A DNA stretch of 64,000 bases from Planoprotostelium fungivorum (GCA_003024175.1 MDYQ01000007.1:62001-126000), one strand, 5' to 3'; shown: positions 46,233-58,849, counted from the stretch's first letter. A program made the numbers and translations. Notes: generated by a model from the sequence alone, not told the origin.

Positions 46233-48001
46233 TATAAAGCACATATCCTCGATTCTTCTTCTTCTCTCAGATAATCAGGCACTTCCTCTTGTGCTCCAAA
46301 GAGGGGATTGTCTTCTCCTTGTATCTGTCATCGTCAGCTGTGAGGGTGTGTCCCTCTCACCTTCTTTGCAAAGGACCAGAAGGCATCGAATTCGTCTCTG
46401 TCGTGACAGTAGAAGGCGAGGGAGAGGGAGGGATCGAGCTGAGAGACGTTGATCTTGTTGGGAATGGTCCAGTGGAAGGAACTGTTGTCGAATCTTCCAC
46501 CGTCACTGTTGATGGTGGCTTGACACGTGTGAGGGTCTAAATAGAATAGTTGATCATCTGCATCATCGTCATCATGATCATCTCATCTTCTCCTTCGTGA
46601 TGATCACCTTGACTGGCGACGAAATACATTGCAGCTCTGGGTCTACCACCGAGGAATCCAATGCAATGCGGTATTTTGAAGATATTGCACAACTGTTCGT
46701 TGTAGACCGAATTGATGCAGTCGATTCCGAGTCGAAGAGGAATGAGAATGAAGAGAGAGTTCCAATTACCGTGACGCGTGGCAACTCTGACGATTTGATC
46801 ACGGTACAACGTTGAGTCAGAGCTGGTGTAGGTGACCAAGTGTGGTAGGTGAGATTTCAATAGTTCACTGTTCCATCTCATCAGCTCGTGATGATGAGAG
46901 TCTACGTCTTCACGATGGGGTGATGACATGACAAGATGCGATGATGACATCGATGACTTACGATAAGACGAGAGTGATGGTGGAAGGTCCGAACCACTCT
47001 CCAATGTTCTTTCCATACTTCACTCCAGAGCTGGCGATGTTGTGTACCGAATAATATCTCTCAGGTTCGTCCAGAAACCAGCTCAAGATCTGCCCCCGTC
47101 AACACTCCAATTCCTCTTATCATCACCTCTTCGTATTGCTCGACCTGGTCCTCCTTGTCTAATTCCCAATCTATTACTGTCATTCTCTCTTCGAATCACA
47201 TCTTCTTTCATCTCACCTCTTCCTAGAAAGTGACAGACTAACACTTGAGATAACATCATCTGTCCGCTGGGGTAGTACGTGAGTCGAGATCATCGACGAC
47301 ACATGCCATGATGATGGACCGGATGTAGAGGTGAAGGAACCCACCTCCTCAACATACAGCCCCACCCCGTGTCACTCGTGATGTACGTGTTCGATATGGA
47401 TTGAAAATCCTTTCTGTAAGTGAACCAAAAGAGAGATCGGAAGGCGACAATGAATTCTTGGAAGGGTATACCAGTCTCATTCTGTTCGGAGGTCATTCGT
47501 GGTGCATGCAGATTGTATGGAGGACACCTCGGTTTGGGCCGAAAACGTCTTTCCTTTGATCATGTGTATGTCGGTGGAAGAAAAGGTGGGTAGTTCAGAG
47601 ACATCTGGGCAGTGTGAGCTATTACATGTGGAATGACGCACGGGGCATCCAAGCGTAGAGATAACTCATGACGTATGTTTTTACGGATGTGTAACCGCCA
47701 CCCAGCCAAGAGCCCCACGATCCTAGCGAGGGTGAACCATCTCCATTGTTGGATTGAGGAGAATCTGCCGTTTGTTCTGTTCGAATTAATTCCATCTTTT
47801 TGTATCAAACGAGAAGAGGAGATGGATGTGGATGACATGATGTTGCATACCTCTATCAAGCCAGTGAAAAGAACCAGCGCTTGGTTCCTTCTGCACATGC
47901 ATGCTCTCGAAAGAGCTTAATGATTCAGGAGAAGAGTCCTGAGATTGAACGACGAGAAAATCATTCTCGGGTGGCAACTTGGAGGTGGAGATCTCATCCA
48001 T
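46233..48001 (-). CDS. ATG4: autophagy cysteine protease ATG4
   Basis: Processes and delipidates ATG8/LC3. Start MDEISTSKLPPENDFLVVQS at 48001, an N-terminal extension with acidic Ser-rich stretches. Catalytic region: FIVAFRSLFWFTYRKDFQSI, then TYITSDTGWGCMLR containing the nucleophilic Cys (Gly-Trp-Gly-Cys-Met-Leu-Arg). Further blocks are NWNSLFILIPLRLGIDCINS, IGFLGGRPRAAMYFVASQ and LDPHTCQATINSD, with the Asp-Pro-His catalytic pair, and LDPSLALAFYCHDRDEFDAF. The C-terminal tail is acidic and ends with a possible LIR-type motif. The exons covering 47550-47850 have two open frames and remain uncertain. Introns are about 40-70 nt. Confidence 0.9.
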
Positions 48002-48300
48002 CTCCAGTGAAAATATTTGTATTACTTCTGTCGCTCTCTCTTCCCTCTCCACCTCTGATCTTCCAAGATGACAAAATTGTTGTTTAAAAATGGGTTTTGG
48101 TCTCGCATGAAGAAATTTCGCAAACAGGAAACCTTTTGTGTCACAAGCACGATCCACGTTAGTATCTATATGAAACACTCATTTAGTCTTCAGTCATAGA
48201 CACTATCGATTCAAAACCATCCACAACATTGCGTCAGTTTGTAGTCACACGGCTCGTTGTTTGGTCACGCCAAATTCCAATCACATCTCAATCGAACATC

Positions 48301-48605
48301 ATGTCGTCCTTTGCGAGGCTAGCAGCTACATCGACTCGAATCAACAGAAGTGCCAGAGTGGAAAATATCTTCTCTCGAGCAACTTCGAGTTCAAGTGATT
48401 CGAAGACGGCTAATCAGAAGATCGCTGAGGCCATAGAAAAGTAAGATCTCGTTCGAGAAGAACAATCATTGATCGATCTAGTTTACGGAAAGAGGGCAAG
48501 AAAAGCGATCAAGCGATCCAAGACAAGATAAGAGAGATGACAACTGAGATCAGAAACAGCGGCATGCCTCAAGATAGAGTGAAACCGGTGAAGAGACAAG
48601 TATAA
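48301..48605 (+). CDS. small basic protein with mitochondrial-type N-terminus
   Basis: Two exons, 41-nt intron, 87 residues. MSSFARLAATSTRINRSARV is Arg/Ser/Ala-rich without acids, a good matrix-targeting sequence. The second half is a charged helix, KKSDQAIQDKIREMTTEIRN, ending DRVKPVKRQV. No family recognised. Its stop is 100 bp from the site-1 protease stop (convergent). Confidence 0.6.
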
Positions 48606-48704
48606 AGTGTGCATAATGTTGGTGGTTGATTCGATTGCATTACCTCGTCGCTGACCGAGTGATCCGTGATTCACATCAAGACGAACTCAACCATCTATAA
48701 TACT

Positions 48705-51700
48705 TTATACGACCAAACGAACACGAACGGGAGGGACATCCACTGGCTTCCGTTTCATCATGCGATGAACGATCATCACACCCGCCACGATGATGGCGAC
48801 ATACGGAACGATCACCCAACCTGTTCCCTCTCAGTTTCTATTCTCTTCCGTACAAACTCACTTAAGACGAGGTGGAATCCTCCATTGGATCTGGTGGATC
48901 TCTCTTCTTTGAATCTAGAGTCCCTGCCCTTCTCTGTCATCTTACCGGGTGAGTAATCGTCCCATTCGATCTTGACGTCTCCCTTTCCTTCTGTCTTGTG
49001 GAACACCCAAGAGGGACATGTTGCCGTCTTACCCATCACCTGCATCATCATCAACACCATGACATCAACATCATCATTCTAATGTGGTGTGAGATTCACC
49101 TTTGAATACTTGTATAGATCTGCCCCTTCCATTCTGAGGGGAAGAGTGGGGAACATGGGAGACTTGTACTCCTTCTCCAGATACTCCCATTCAAACTTCC
49201 TATCCATTCCTCCCTTCATCGCGAATCGCAGCATGTCCCCTGCATCCATCAACACGTGTCCCTCTACACATCACACTCACCAGCCAGGCCATAACAGGAT
49301 GCTTTACTTCCATAGGAATCATCCAAACAGCTGCTGTCTCCATACAGTGCTATCCTTCCCTTCATGTTCTGCGGTAAGGCCTGACTCTGTGTCGTGTCAA
49401 GGGATGTGGTATGATATCGTGGGGAAGATGTCGTACCGTATTGGGGTAAGGGTAGATGGCGAGGGGGTAGACCGTCTTGAATTCTCCGCGGAATCTCTTC
49501 AGGTCTTCCGTCTGGTCCATGAGACTCTGAGGGACCATTCCTCCTCCCTTGGGAAATCTCGCGATCGTCACACCAGATCCGAAAGCAGCATTGTGATCAT
49601 CTACTCAGAGTCAACTCTTCCATCAACTTGATCATCAACTTGATCATCACGAGCGTCATGATGATGATGACGATGATCGATGATGATGATGATGATGGTG
49701 ATGATGACATCGCTCACCATTCTCTGATTTTAGAATTCCATCGAAAACTCGATCCCCGAAGGCCATGTCGAACGGTCTCAGCAGGTCGTTGAGGGCCGGA
49801 ATATTTGATCCACCCGTGGCGGGGGACCACCACTGCTTCGTGTTCTCGTCAAAGAAGACCACGTTCTTCATCACCTGACATCGTCAGAGATTCCACAGAA
49901 AACTCGATGAGATCTCACATCGACGTTGTACCAATCGGCAAAGATGACGAGGGACAGACCTTCCTCCCTGACGTCCCTCTCTATCTTTTTGATTTCGGCG
50001 GGAAAATATTCCTCTTCTGGATCTACAATGACGAGGGCACCGTAGTTCTTCGCGTCAAAGCAAGTGTAAGGGCTGCCCAGTATGTCCACGTAATATCCTT
50101 GGTTCCTCAGATATGCCCACATCCACTGTTCTTGTCAGTCTTCAACATCCAAACGACTCGAATGGAAAGAACATGAATGATGATGATGAGTGATGATGTG
50201 AGTGATGATGATGAGTGATGATGTGAGTGATGACGTGATTCTCCCACCTTAAAGTTAGTGTGTAGGTGATCACCGTTCCAGTCAAAGGGTTCGTCTCTCT
50301 GATCCAATGCGTCCCTGGGGAAATATCCAGAGGGGTATCGTATGGAGTGGTATTGGTCCCACAGGATTCTCTTGCTCCGCTCCACTTGAGGTACGATCGT
50401 CACCTGCCCCACTCACTCTCCTTCTCTCTTCTCTCTCTCACCTTGATCGGGAAATCGATCACTTGACTTCTGTCCTGTGTTTCTCCTGTTCCTACTCCCT
50501 GGTCAGATGTGGCTCGTTGTAGAGGATATCGTTATGACTGGTTGTAGATGAAATCACCTGGTGGAGATGACACGGTGAGCGAGACGATTCCCTCCGCTTC
50601 TCCGTCGTAGTCTTTTCCTTCTTCCGATACCCTGTCCCGCATCAATCCACATCGACATCGACATCACACCTGATCTGTACAGCGAGATATCCCGTCCAAG
50701 GCCAGAGTACATCCGAGTAAGTGAATCTCACTTCTAACAAGTTTCCGTGTGTCGCTGGCTTCCACACAGGAGGTTGAGGGATCTATGTGTCGTCATTCCT
50801 CTGTCGTTCTCTTCGATCGAGATGACTCACTGAGCCCGTGACACCCATACCGTTGATGACGGTGATATTTACAATGATCGGCATGCTGGTGTAGAAGATG
50901 GGCTGCGTGCAGTAGGGCCACAGGTAGGGACACTGTGTCAGATCTCCTGATGCTGGTAGTAGAGACACTCTGGGCTTCGTCTCTTGCAGTAACTGGTAGC
51001 TCTTGACGAGATGTACCTTGCCCGATCCCTGCTCGAATATGTTCCGATCCGATATACGTTCGGCTCCCTCTATCAGTACCTTTCTCTTCGTTTAATCTCT
51101 CTCTTCACGTCGAGTGGATCACCTGCTTCAATGTGGCAACGTTGACGCGATCGGATCTCTGCTCTGGGGGGATGGAAGATATGAGAAGGGCTAAGACTCC
51201 TGTCGTATGTTCGGTGGAAGAGCGAGACGTTCACAACTTCACCTGCCACGACTGGACTGGCCACGGATGTACCGGATAATTTCCTGCACTCACCATCGGG
51301 TCTCGATCCTGTTGTCATCAGATGTCATCATGGATGAATGTCTTCGAAGAATGTGATGTCTTCCTCGATAGAGAAGAAGAGGAGGACAGAGAGATGTGAA
51401 GGGTTACCATCTACATTCTGACCGAAAGTGATGACATCTGGTTTGACTCTTCCGTATCCTTCGGGGATCTCCCACGTGGTCATACCCCTCGATGAAAATT
51501 CAGCCAATTTTCCGTCCAATTTGAGACCTCCCACACCGATCACGTCTGTCCACGATGTCATGATGATGTCTCATGAGCTCGTGATGTTCTATCGTCTGAC
51601 TCACCCAATTGATCGGCAGGATTGTTCAGTGTTCCGTAGAGAGGGCCGTCATTACCAATGGCTGAGACTACAATGACGTTGTTCGCGCTCAACTCCCAGA

Positions 51701-52994
51701 CCTGATCGAATGAGTCGTCTCGTTGTAGATCGACAATTCACCTTCTCCACAAAGGGTCTGTCCATGAAATCTGGACCTCCTATGGAGAGGTTCAAGATGT
51801 TGATCTCCTTCATCAGAACGTGATTGAATGCATCGAGGAACCACGATGTGTAAGAGACTGTCCTCTGTCACTCACACACTTGTGCATCACTCACTCTTCT
51901 TATCGTTGAACACTCTGAAGATGTACATCTCTGAATCGGGGGCCAGGCCGGGACACGAAGGATGACGGCTACCGATCACCCCGGCAACGAACGTACCGTG
52001 TCCCACGGTGTCGTAAGATTTACTCTCTTCGGTCCAATTGGTGATCTCCACGACGTTCCCAAAGTGTGAGTGACCTGAGGAGTCAGGCTCGTCTCTCTCT
52101 ATGCTCACCATGCTTGAGACCCGTGTCAAATACGGCCACTCGAACTCCAGCACCTTAGAGAGATGAATAAAATGTCGGATTTCGATTGATTTTCAAAGTG
52201 GAAGTAGAATGACTTTGTTGAAGAAAGATACGTACCGGTGTAGTTTCTGTCCCACATGTACGTTGCATCTAACAGATCAACGATCTGCCCGTTTCCGTGC
52301 AGCTTTCGCATGCCTGGATAATAGTCTTCTAGATCCTCTTGCTCTGAGAATCTCGTGCTTCCTCTGTCGTCTTCTATCAGATCCACTGGAATCATGCATG
52401 CAAAATGAACCGTATGAGATGAGCTCACCTGCCAACTCGATGGGTTGCCATCTTGGTTGCATTTGGAAATCGTTTCTCGTCGTAATCTTGGTATTCTTCT
52501 GTATCTTCCTCAAACTACTCCAGTTGAGTGGATGATGTGATTATGAGTCATGACCTGATTCAATGTTCCAACATATCTCCTCTGTCGGGCGACGTGCTTG
52601 ACTCGTGGATCGTTTCTCAATGTTTCTATGTGCTTTTTTGCGTTGGCAGTGAATTGAACGAGAGAGAAATCAGAAGGATGTTCCACAGCTGGATTGTTTC
52701 TCTCTATCGTGAACCAATCATCTGAAGTTCCTAATATGTCTCTGATGATCGTATCGTGTTTGGAGATGTCCGTGAACGTGTGGAACATGACAATGTATTC
52801 TGATTCGATCAGAGTTCGATGAGGAAAAAAGGCTCAGCTTACGTGATTTGATAGGATTATTGACGTTCTCGTCTTCAATATCTGTTTTTTCAGTCGATCC
52901 AAGGCAACATGATACAGAGCACCACAATAAGATTAATCTGTGATCGTTGAGTAATATAATGAAGGATACGATCCCACAAGGTTAGTTGCCTCAT
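48705..52994 (-). CDS. MBTPS1: membrane-bound transcription factor site-1 protease
   Basis: A subtilisin-family protease of the Golgi lumen that activates SREBP and ATF6 by cutting RXX(L)-type sites. Start [20 protein letters not shown] at 52994 leads into a hydrophobic signal [12 protein letters not shown]. The prodomain includes [20 protein letters not shown] and [14 protein letters not shown]. The catalytic triad is intact: Asp in [11 protein letters not shown], His in [15 protein letters not shown], Ser in [18 protein letters not shown]; oxyanion Asn in [20 protein letters not shown]. Downstream conserved blocks are [71 protein letters not shown] and [19 protein letters not shown] transmembrane segment [20 protein letters not shown] and a basic tail end the protein. 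Full length, with about 18 short introns. Confidence 0.97.
49640..49715. repeat. (GATGAT)n microsatellite in site-1 protease intron
   Basis: An imperfect run of GATGATGAT units within an intron. A shorter related run lies at 50178-50235 (GAGTGATGATGATGAGTGAT). Confidence 0.6.
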
Positions 52995-53171
52995 CAGATT
53001 GGAGGGATTACAAACCCCATCGGGCTTCATCCGGGACGAAAAGAGGAAATTACACGAAAATTTGTCATTGTAGAATATTTTTTGGTTGTAGATACACGTC
53101 ACGTGAGCTTTTCCTCGAAACAACGTTTTCATAATTGATCTGCATATCATTCAGAACACAATCACACAAAC
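52995..53171. promoter_or_regulatory. divergent promoter with GTCACGTGA E-box
   Basis: 177 bp between the site-1 protease ATG and the HMG/BRCT gene ATG. GTCACGTGA lies at 53098-53106, about 104 bp upstream of the site-1 protease start. No gene lies in between. Confidence 0.45.
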
Positions 53172-55687
53172 ATGACCTCCCTCTTTGGCAAGAAGACCTA
53201 CGGAGCCAGGTCAAAGAAAGATGCACCTTCAACCACAGATGCAGAAGAGATGGAGCCCTCGAACAACTCATTGGCATTCAGCGGTTCGATCCAATTGGGA
53301 GATGATGGTGAGACGATCGGATATCCTCTTGTCCATGACTCAATCCGATACAGAGTTGAAGGACGACGAGGAGGAGAGGGAAGACGGAGGTCCGGGTTAT
53401 ATCGAGACACCGCCCCCACAGAAGAAGGTGCGAGAAGCATCTCGACCTCTCATTTACCTTTTACAGCCGGTCTCCTCCGCCTATGATACCATCGACAGCG
53501 ACGACGATGCCATGTTCATCCCCACCCGCAAGGAAGGAAACGACAACAAGAAAGAAGAACTGAAAGACTCGGAGGACGATGGTGAATTGGTCAACAGCGA
53601 CAATGAGAGAGAGGAGGAGCCCAAGGTCTCTCCCATCAACTTTGCCGCCAAATTGAAGAAAGAAGCCGCCCAGAAGAAAGAGATGGAGGACAAGAAGAAG
53701 ACAGAATCTACACCCAAGCGATCACAGCCAGAAGAAGACAAGGGATCTGAAGAAGAGGAGGAACCAGCCACAAAGAGAGGAAGAGGCAGACCGAAGGCAT
53801 CGAAAGAGTCTCCCAAGATGGAGAAGGCAAAGGAATCACCCAAAGTAGACAAAGCCAAGGCATCGAAGGAATCACCCAAAGTGGAGAAGGCAAAGGAGTC
53901 ACCCCAGACGAAGGAGAAGGCCAGCCCAAAGGTCTCTGAGAGATCACCCAAGAACAAATCCCCCAAGCCACTGAATGTGATGGGATACTTCTGCGAGAAG
54001 AGATTGAAGGAGCTGCAAGAAGAAGACGAAGACGCAGATCCCAAGAAATTGGCATCCATGGTGAGTGAAGGAGAGCGAAGAGGCTCTGACGTGATTCAGG
54101 CCCAATCGGAATGGAAGAGTATGTCAGAGAAAGAGCAGAAGGTGTACAAGGAGGAATTTCTGGCACTGCAAGAAGAGGCGGATCACGAGATGGAGTTGGA
54201 AGTCGAGAAGAAGAAGGCAAAGTCACCAGCCAAGAAGGAAGAAGAGGATGAACCGTTAGAAGAAGAGAAGCCAAAGGACAAGAAGAAAGCAGAGACGAAG
54301 AAGACGCCCGCGAAGAAACAAGAGGAGAAGAAGGCAGCAGCTAAGAAGTCCGAGAAGACACCGATCAAGGGAAAGAAGGCCGAGACAGAAGAGAAGACAC
54401 CCACCAAGAGGAAGACGCCCGAGAGGGAGAAGAATCCGAAGACACCAGCGAAGAAGCAGAAGAAGGGAGAGAAGAACGGGGACAACGAAGAGAAAGAAGC
54501 TGGCGCCATGGATGACGAAGAAGAAGATCCCGTAGAAGGTGAATCAGAGGGTGAACAGGACGACAACGATGAGAAGATCGTCAAGGTGAGAGGAAATTCC
54601 TCCAACTCACGACTGAATGAGCATCAGTACATCGTACACACGGGTCTCAGCGCGGAAGATGCAGAGTTGATGAACGATCTGGAGAGACAATTCAAAAACG
54701 GAGAATTCAGCTCTGAGATGAGTGCCGAGACGACTCACGTCATGGTTGGCTCTTTGGGAATCCGTTCATTGAAGGTGATCTCTCTCCCTCTCTATTTTGG
54801 CGAAGAGTGAACGATGTAGGTACTCTCTGCCATCGTGACCGGACTCTTTGTGGTGGACATGTCGTACATCACCTCCCAGAGGAAGCAGAAGGAACTCAAA
54901 GACAACGAAGCGGATCACTTCTGCAAGAGATTCCCCGGTGCAAAGAAGGGACACATGGCCATCACCAAAGGTGAACTTCTTCTCCTCACTCTCCCTCACT
55001 CTTCACAGACCCAGACACAAAATTGTTCACCGGAAAGGTCTTCACCGTGGAGAAGTCTCACATCATGTCGAGGAGAGATCTGGAACAGTGAGCCCTCCCA
55101 AAAACATTCCATTCGATTCTGATGTCTTCAGATTGATCAGGAGAGGAGGGGGTAAGATTGCAAAGAAGCAACAAGAGGGAGAGAAGATCGTCGTCTCTTC
55201 TGAACCCCCATCTTCCGATTCCACCATCTACAACGTTGTAGATCCCAAGTGGGTCTTCGATTGCATCTCTGACTACGAGATCAAAGACACGGACGCTTAC
55301 CCTCCCTCTTCCGTGAGACAGTCATCACGGTCGAATGTTCCTCACCTCGTGCAGGAGAAGCTCAAGAAGACGCCAAAGAAGAAGGAAGGAGAAGAGAAGA
55401 AGACACCGACGAAGAAGGAAGGAAAGGAGAAGGAAGGAAAGGAGAAGGAAGGAAAGGAGAAGGAGACACCCAAGAGGGCAAAGAAGGAAGAGGAGGAGAA
55501 GGAGACACCCAAGAAGAGGAAGAAGAAGGAAGAGGAGAAGGAGACACCGAAGAAGGAGACATCCAAGAGGGGAAAGAAGGAAGAAGAGGAGACAGAGACA
55601 CCCAAGAAGGCAGCCGTGAAGACGGCAGTGAAGGCGTCGAAGAAGACACCAGCGAAAGGAAAGAAGAAGGAGGAACAAGACGAATAA
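53172..55687 (+). CDS. nuclear protein with AT-hook, HMG-box-like region, two BRCT domains and KTPKK repeats
   Basis: Probably a chromatin or DNA-damage protein. Start MTSLFGKKTYGARSKKDAPS at 53172, then acidic Ser-rich exons. A long exon (53470-54776) contains an AT-hook KRGRGRPK, several S-P-K repeats (KESPKVEKAKESP), and an HMG-box-like segment with LNVMGYFCEKRLKELQ and SEWKSMSEKEQKVYKEE. A histone-H1-like Lys/Pro stretch (KTPAKKQ, KTPIKGKK, KTPTKRK) follows. BRCT-1 spans VHTGLSAEDAELMNDLERQF through IVTGLFVVDMSYITSQRK. BRCT-2 spans KLFTGKVFTVEKSH, LIRRGGGKIAKK and DPKWVFDCISDYEI, with the conserved Trp. The tail is made of KEGKEKE and KETPKK repeats ending EEQDE. Antisense frames here are compositional shadows. 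Confidence 0.8.
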
Positions 55688-55944
55688 ATAGGGGGTGGTA
55701 TCATAGTGTTGACTTCTCGATACATCTGTATGATATCAGATAAATGTCAACACCACCATCTTCATCGTGATCACCTCACCATCATACACGATCCCAATGA
55801 CGACCGTCACCAGGACTGTATGCTCTCTTTATGAGTGTGATCTAGACCGAAGAGGTCGATCTCCACTCATGATTGTCTTCCCATGACAGACACGCTGACT
55901 GTGACAAAGCTCAACAAATAAATGTTCGGATTAATTCAAAACTG
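55688..55944. other. intergenic, promoter of thioesterase gene
   Basis: About 255 bp. It contains a possible poly(A) signal for the HMG/BRCT gene (GATAAATG) and AATAAATG just upstream of the thioesterase ATG. No reading frame is supported. Confidence 0.4.
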
Positions 55945-57025
55945 ATGTTGCGATTGTCATCACGCCACCCAATCCCATTCAGACGACGTTTCGTATCGAA
56001 CATGAGTTCAGTGTATGTCATTCTCTTCTCTCTATTCACCTGGACCCTCGGTCTTCATGCTGATCACTCTCTTGAGGTCGAATCATACGGCCTCGGGTGA
56101 AGCAGCACTCTGTAAATACTTACTGAATTCAAACAGGAACAGTGGCCCTTGGGATCTGATGAAACGAGCCAAAGTTCTCCCACCGAGAGGAGATCACAAG
56201 TACACTATCGTTTGGATGCACGGATTAGGTCTTTCTGTCAACGCATCGTCTGTCCATTGAAGATCATCAGGCGATTCTTCCGAGGGCTTTAGAGATCTCT
56301 TCGAACAATTCGTCATGCCAAACACTAGAGTGGTGTTACTCAACGCACCCGTGATGCCAGTCACTGCCAATGGAGGAATGAGAATGCAATCGTGGTACGA
56401 CATCCGATCTTTCGATCGCTCAGAAGGTCTCAATCGTGATGAAGATCACGAAGGTAATGACGTAAATCACCTCTCTTGATCATCTCATCTGTCCCAAGGC
56501 ATCGATCAGGCAGCCGACGCCATCAAAAGAGTCTTAGAAGAAGAGACGAAGAGAGTCGAATCGAACAGAGTCATCGTCGGAGGTTTCTCTCAAGGAGCAG
56601 CCATGACACTCAGAGTCTCTTTACCTTACGAGAAGAAACTGGGAGGCATCACCCCCTGCAGTGGCTATCTCCTACAGAACGAACGCTATCCAGGCCTCTT
56701 GGGACCTCATGCGAGAGAGACACCCATATTGGCTTATCACGGTGCCGTCGATGAGGTGACACACGCTCGATCGTCCTCGCGTGCCTTCACATGTTCGCCC
56801 GCCTGAACACGTGGACGATGATGTTTTTCCATCTGATGAGAGGGACAGGTGGTACCACTGGAATTTGCAGAGGTGGGCTACAAGAAACTGATGGAATGTG
56901 GAGTGAAGGAAAATCTCGACCTACGAGTGGAGAGGAGATTGGGCCATTCCATGTCCAACAGCCAGATCTCAGAGCTGTTCTCTTTCATGTCGAATGTCTT
57001 CAAACGATCAGAGGGAAAGTTGTAA
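55945..57025 (+). CDS. acyl-protein thioesterase / lysophospholipase (LYPLA family)
   Basis: A serine hydrolase that removes palmitate from proteins or acyl chains from lysophospholipids. Core blocks are YTIVWMHGLG-DSSEGF (oxyanion region, restored by a 45-nt intron), MPNTRVVLLNAPVMPVTANG, MQSWYDIRS, nucleophile VIVGGFSQGAAMTL (Gly-x-Ser-x-Gly), PCSGYLL, catalytic Asp in ILAYHGAVDEVVPL and His in RRLGHSMS. The ATG at 55945 encodes MLRLSSRHPIPFRRRFVSN, which looks like a mitochondrial presequence, followed by a second ATG (MSS). The exon joining this N-terminus to RNSGPWDLMKRAK is not certain. Length and motifs match APT1/2. The start choice would decide mitochondrial versus cytosolic location. 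Confidence 0.88.
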
Positions 57026-57219
57026 AGGATTGAATGACGGCCTGTTCATCTCTATCTTTCAGATTGAATGCACTGAGAGAAGAAGGAATAGAACGGTTTA
57101 GACTGCTGGCTTTTCTCTACTCTTTTACTTGAGTTTGACACGATCAAGAAATACCTGTCATACTACACAGCCTACGCCGAGCAGGATACCGCTTAATTCC
57201 CCGATAAGACAGCGACGAG

Positions 57220-58849
57220 ATGCACATCAAGAAGCCCGATTCTCTGTGGGATAGTCTTCTCATGTGAGACCTGATGAACCACGAGCGTAATGCTGACACC
57301 GTTTAGCTACACCACCGTCAAGGTGGTCAAAATCAGAGATTGGAGGTTAGGAGTTCTCCACTATGCCTTCATGTTGGGCATATTGGGTTATGTCGCAGGT
57401 TGCCATCTCTTTCGCATCAATTTCGTGATGCTGATTGTGATACAGTATATGCCGTGTGGCTCAACAAAGGATATCTTCAGAAGGATCAACCTGTTGGTAG
57501 TGTACGGTCGACTCTTGCACCAGTGACGTCGAATCGATCTCAGCACATCGTAATTGATTGTGATTCAGCCCGATCAGCTGAATGCCACCAATACTTTCCC
57601 CTATTGTTCTCAATATCAGCCAGCTTACCAAGGGTTCAACAATTTTCCATGTATATATTACTCTGGACATGATGTGCAGTGAGCCCAAACGCCCCGACAT
57701 CATCGTTTCTGACTGACGTGAAGGATGCCTGACGCCCTTGCCAATCCATTCATGATTGTCACCAGAACAAAGGTGACACTCGATCAACATCGCATTACGC
57801 ATCTGATGGCGATACAGAGTTTCACGTTGAACGGGAGTCCAAATATCAATTGTACCGGCAGATTCATCGATCAACCAGAGTGCATCATCACGAACAAACA
57901 AACAAAGGACCCAACAGCTGGGACCACACAACGGTAAGCGCTGCGATGATGAGACGATCGTCAGACAGAATCTCGTTCCCTCATTCGATGTCAGGTATTA
58001 CACTGCGGGTATAGAAGACTACACGGTGAGAAGTTTGATCTCATGGCGTTTCTCTCGCTTAACATCATCAGCTGTTTATGGAACACGTTGTGTACGGCAG
58101 GAGCAGCCATTTCTCTGGCCGAAACGAAGACATGGAGGAGAGGTTTTACGATAGCAAAGGAGACCTGATGACGATCGATGTGAGATCTGATTCTATTATG
58201 ATCTGATGATGACAAATCCATAGACCAACACGGGAGACATCATCACGGTGAGACAGTTACTGAGCATGGCCGGCATCACCTCCCTCGATAGTGAGAGTCA
58301 TATTCAAAAGCATGAGCCAAAGATGACGCTACAACAGCAATCTCTTCTATATCCAACCACACAGCGAGGTATGATGGAGTTCAGATCATGGTCATCATCG
58401 ATTACCAGAGTGAAATCCTAAACTCGAACAAATACACCTACACGTAAGATCTAGTACGCCGAAGCCACATCATCTCATCTCACGCAGGGTGAGAGCGTCA
58501 CAGATCATTGGGGTTGATACGACGGTCACCACCTCCACTCAAGATGGATCCGTCGTGACTTATAATGGTATCATCGTCAGTTACATCCAAACCGGGACCA
58601 TCGGTGTCTTCAGTTTCCCCGCCCTCCTCACCTCCATCATCGGAGGTGCAGTTCTGACCGGAGTCGCCACCACCGTCGTGGACCTCATGGCCGTGTATCT
58701 CATGCCCGAGAAAGAGTGGTATAGGTGATATCCATCCCAGGCGAACACTTCTCATGATGGACAGCGAGAAGAAGTTTGATGACAGCCTGGCGCGGCCGGA
58801 AAGGAACACCATCTCGCTGCCCGAATTAGAAGAGCCTCTTTTGTACTGA
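57220..58849 (+). CDS. P2X: P2X-type ATP-gated cation channel
   Basis: A trimeric, two-helix ligand-gated channel. Start MHIKKPDSLWDSLL at 57220; a splice gives IYTTVKVVKIRDWRLGV, containing the P2X-typical Y-x-T-x-K before TM1 (LHYAFMLGILGYV), then GYLQKDQPVGSVRSTL as in P2X ectodomain starts. The Cys-bearing ectodomain includes NATNTFPYCSQYQPAYQGF and LNGSPNINCTGRF. A lower-body strand reads RYDGVQIMVIIDY. TM2 reads FPALLTSIIGGAVLTGVATT, then VVDLMAVYLMPEKEW. The next exon begins YSEKKFDD, preserving the Y-x-x-x-K retention motif after TM2, and ends LEEPLLY. Domain order and both flanking motifs fit P2X. Ligand residues could not be aligned confidently because the ectodomain is divergent. 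Confidence 0.82.

Noticed and set aside
49656-49874. Poly-His frame at 49.66 kb
   Set aside because: The His run is a translated ATG-type microsatellite inside a site-1 protease intron.
53481-54605. Ser/Phe-rich antisense frames opposite the HMG/BRCT gene
   Set aside because: Complement of Lys/Glu-rich codons; no domain, and the sense frame carries AT-hook, HMG-like and BRCT motifs.
55325-55725. Leu- and Ser-rich antisense frames near 55.5 kb
   Set aside because: Artefact of the AAGGAGAAGGA-type repeat encoding the KETPKK tail.
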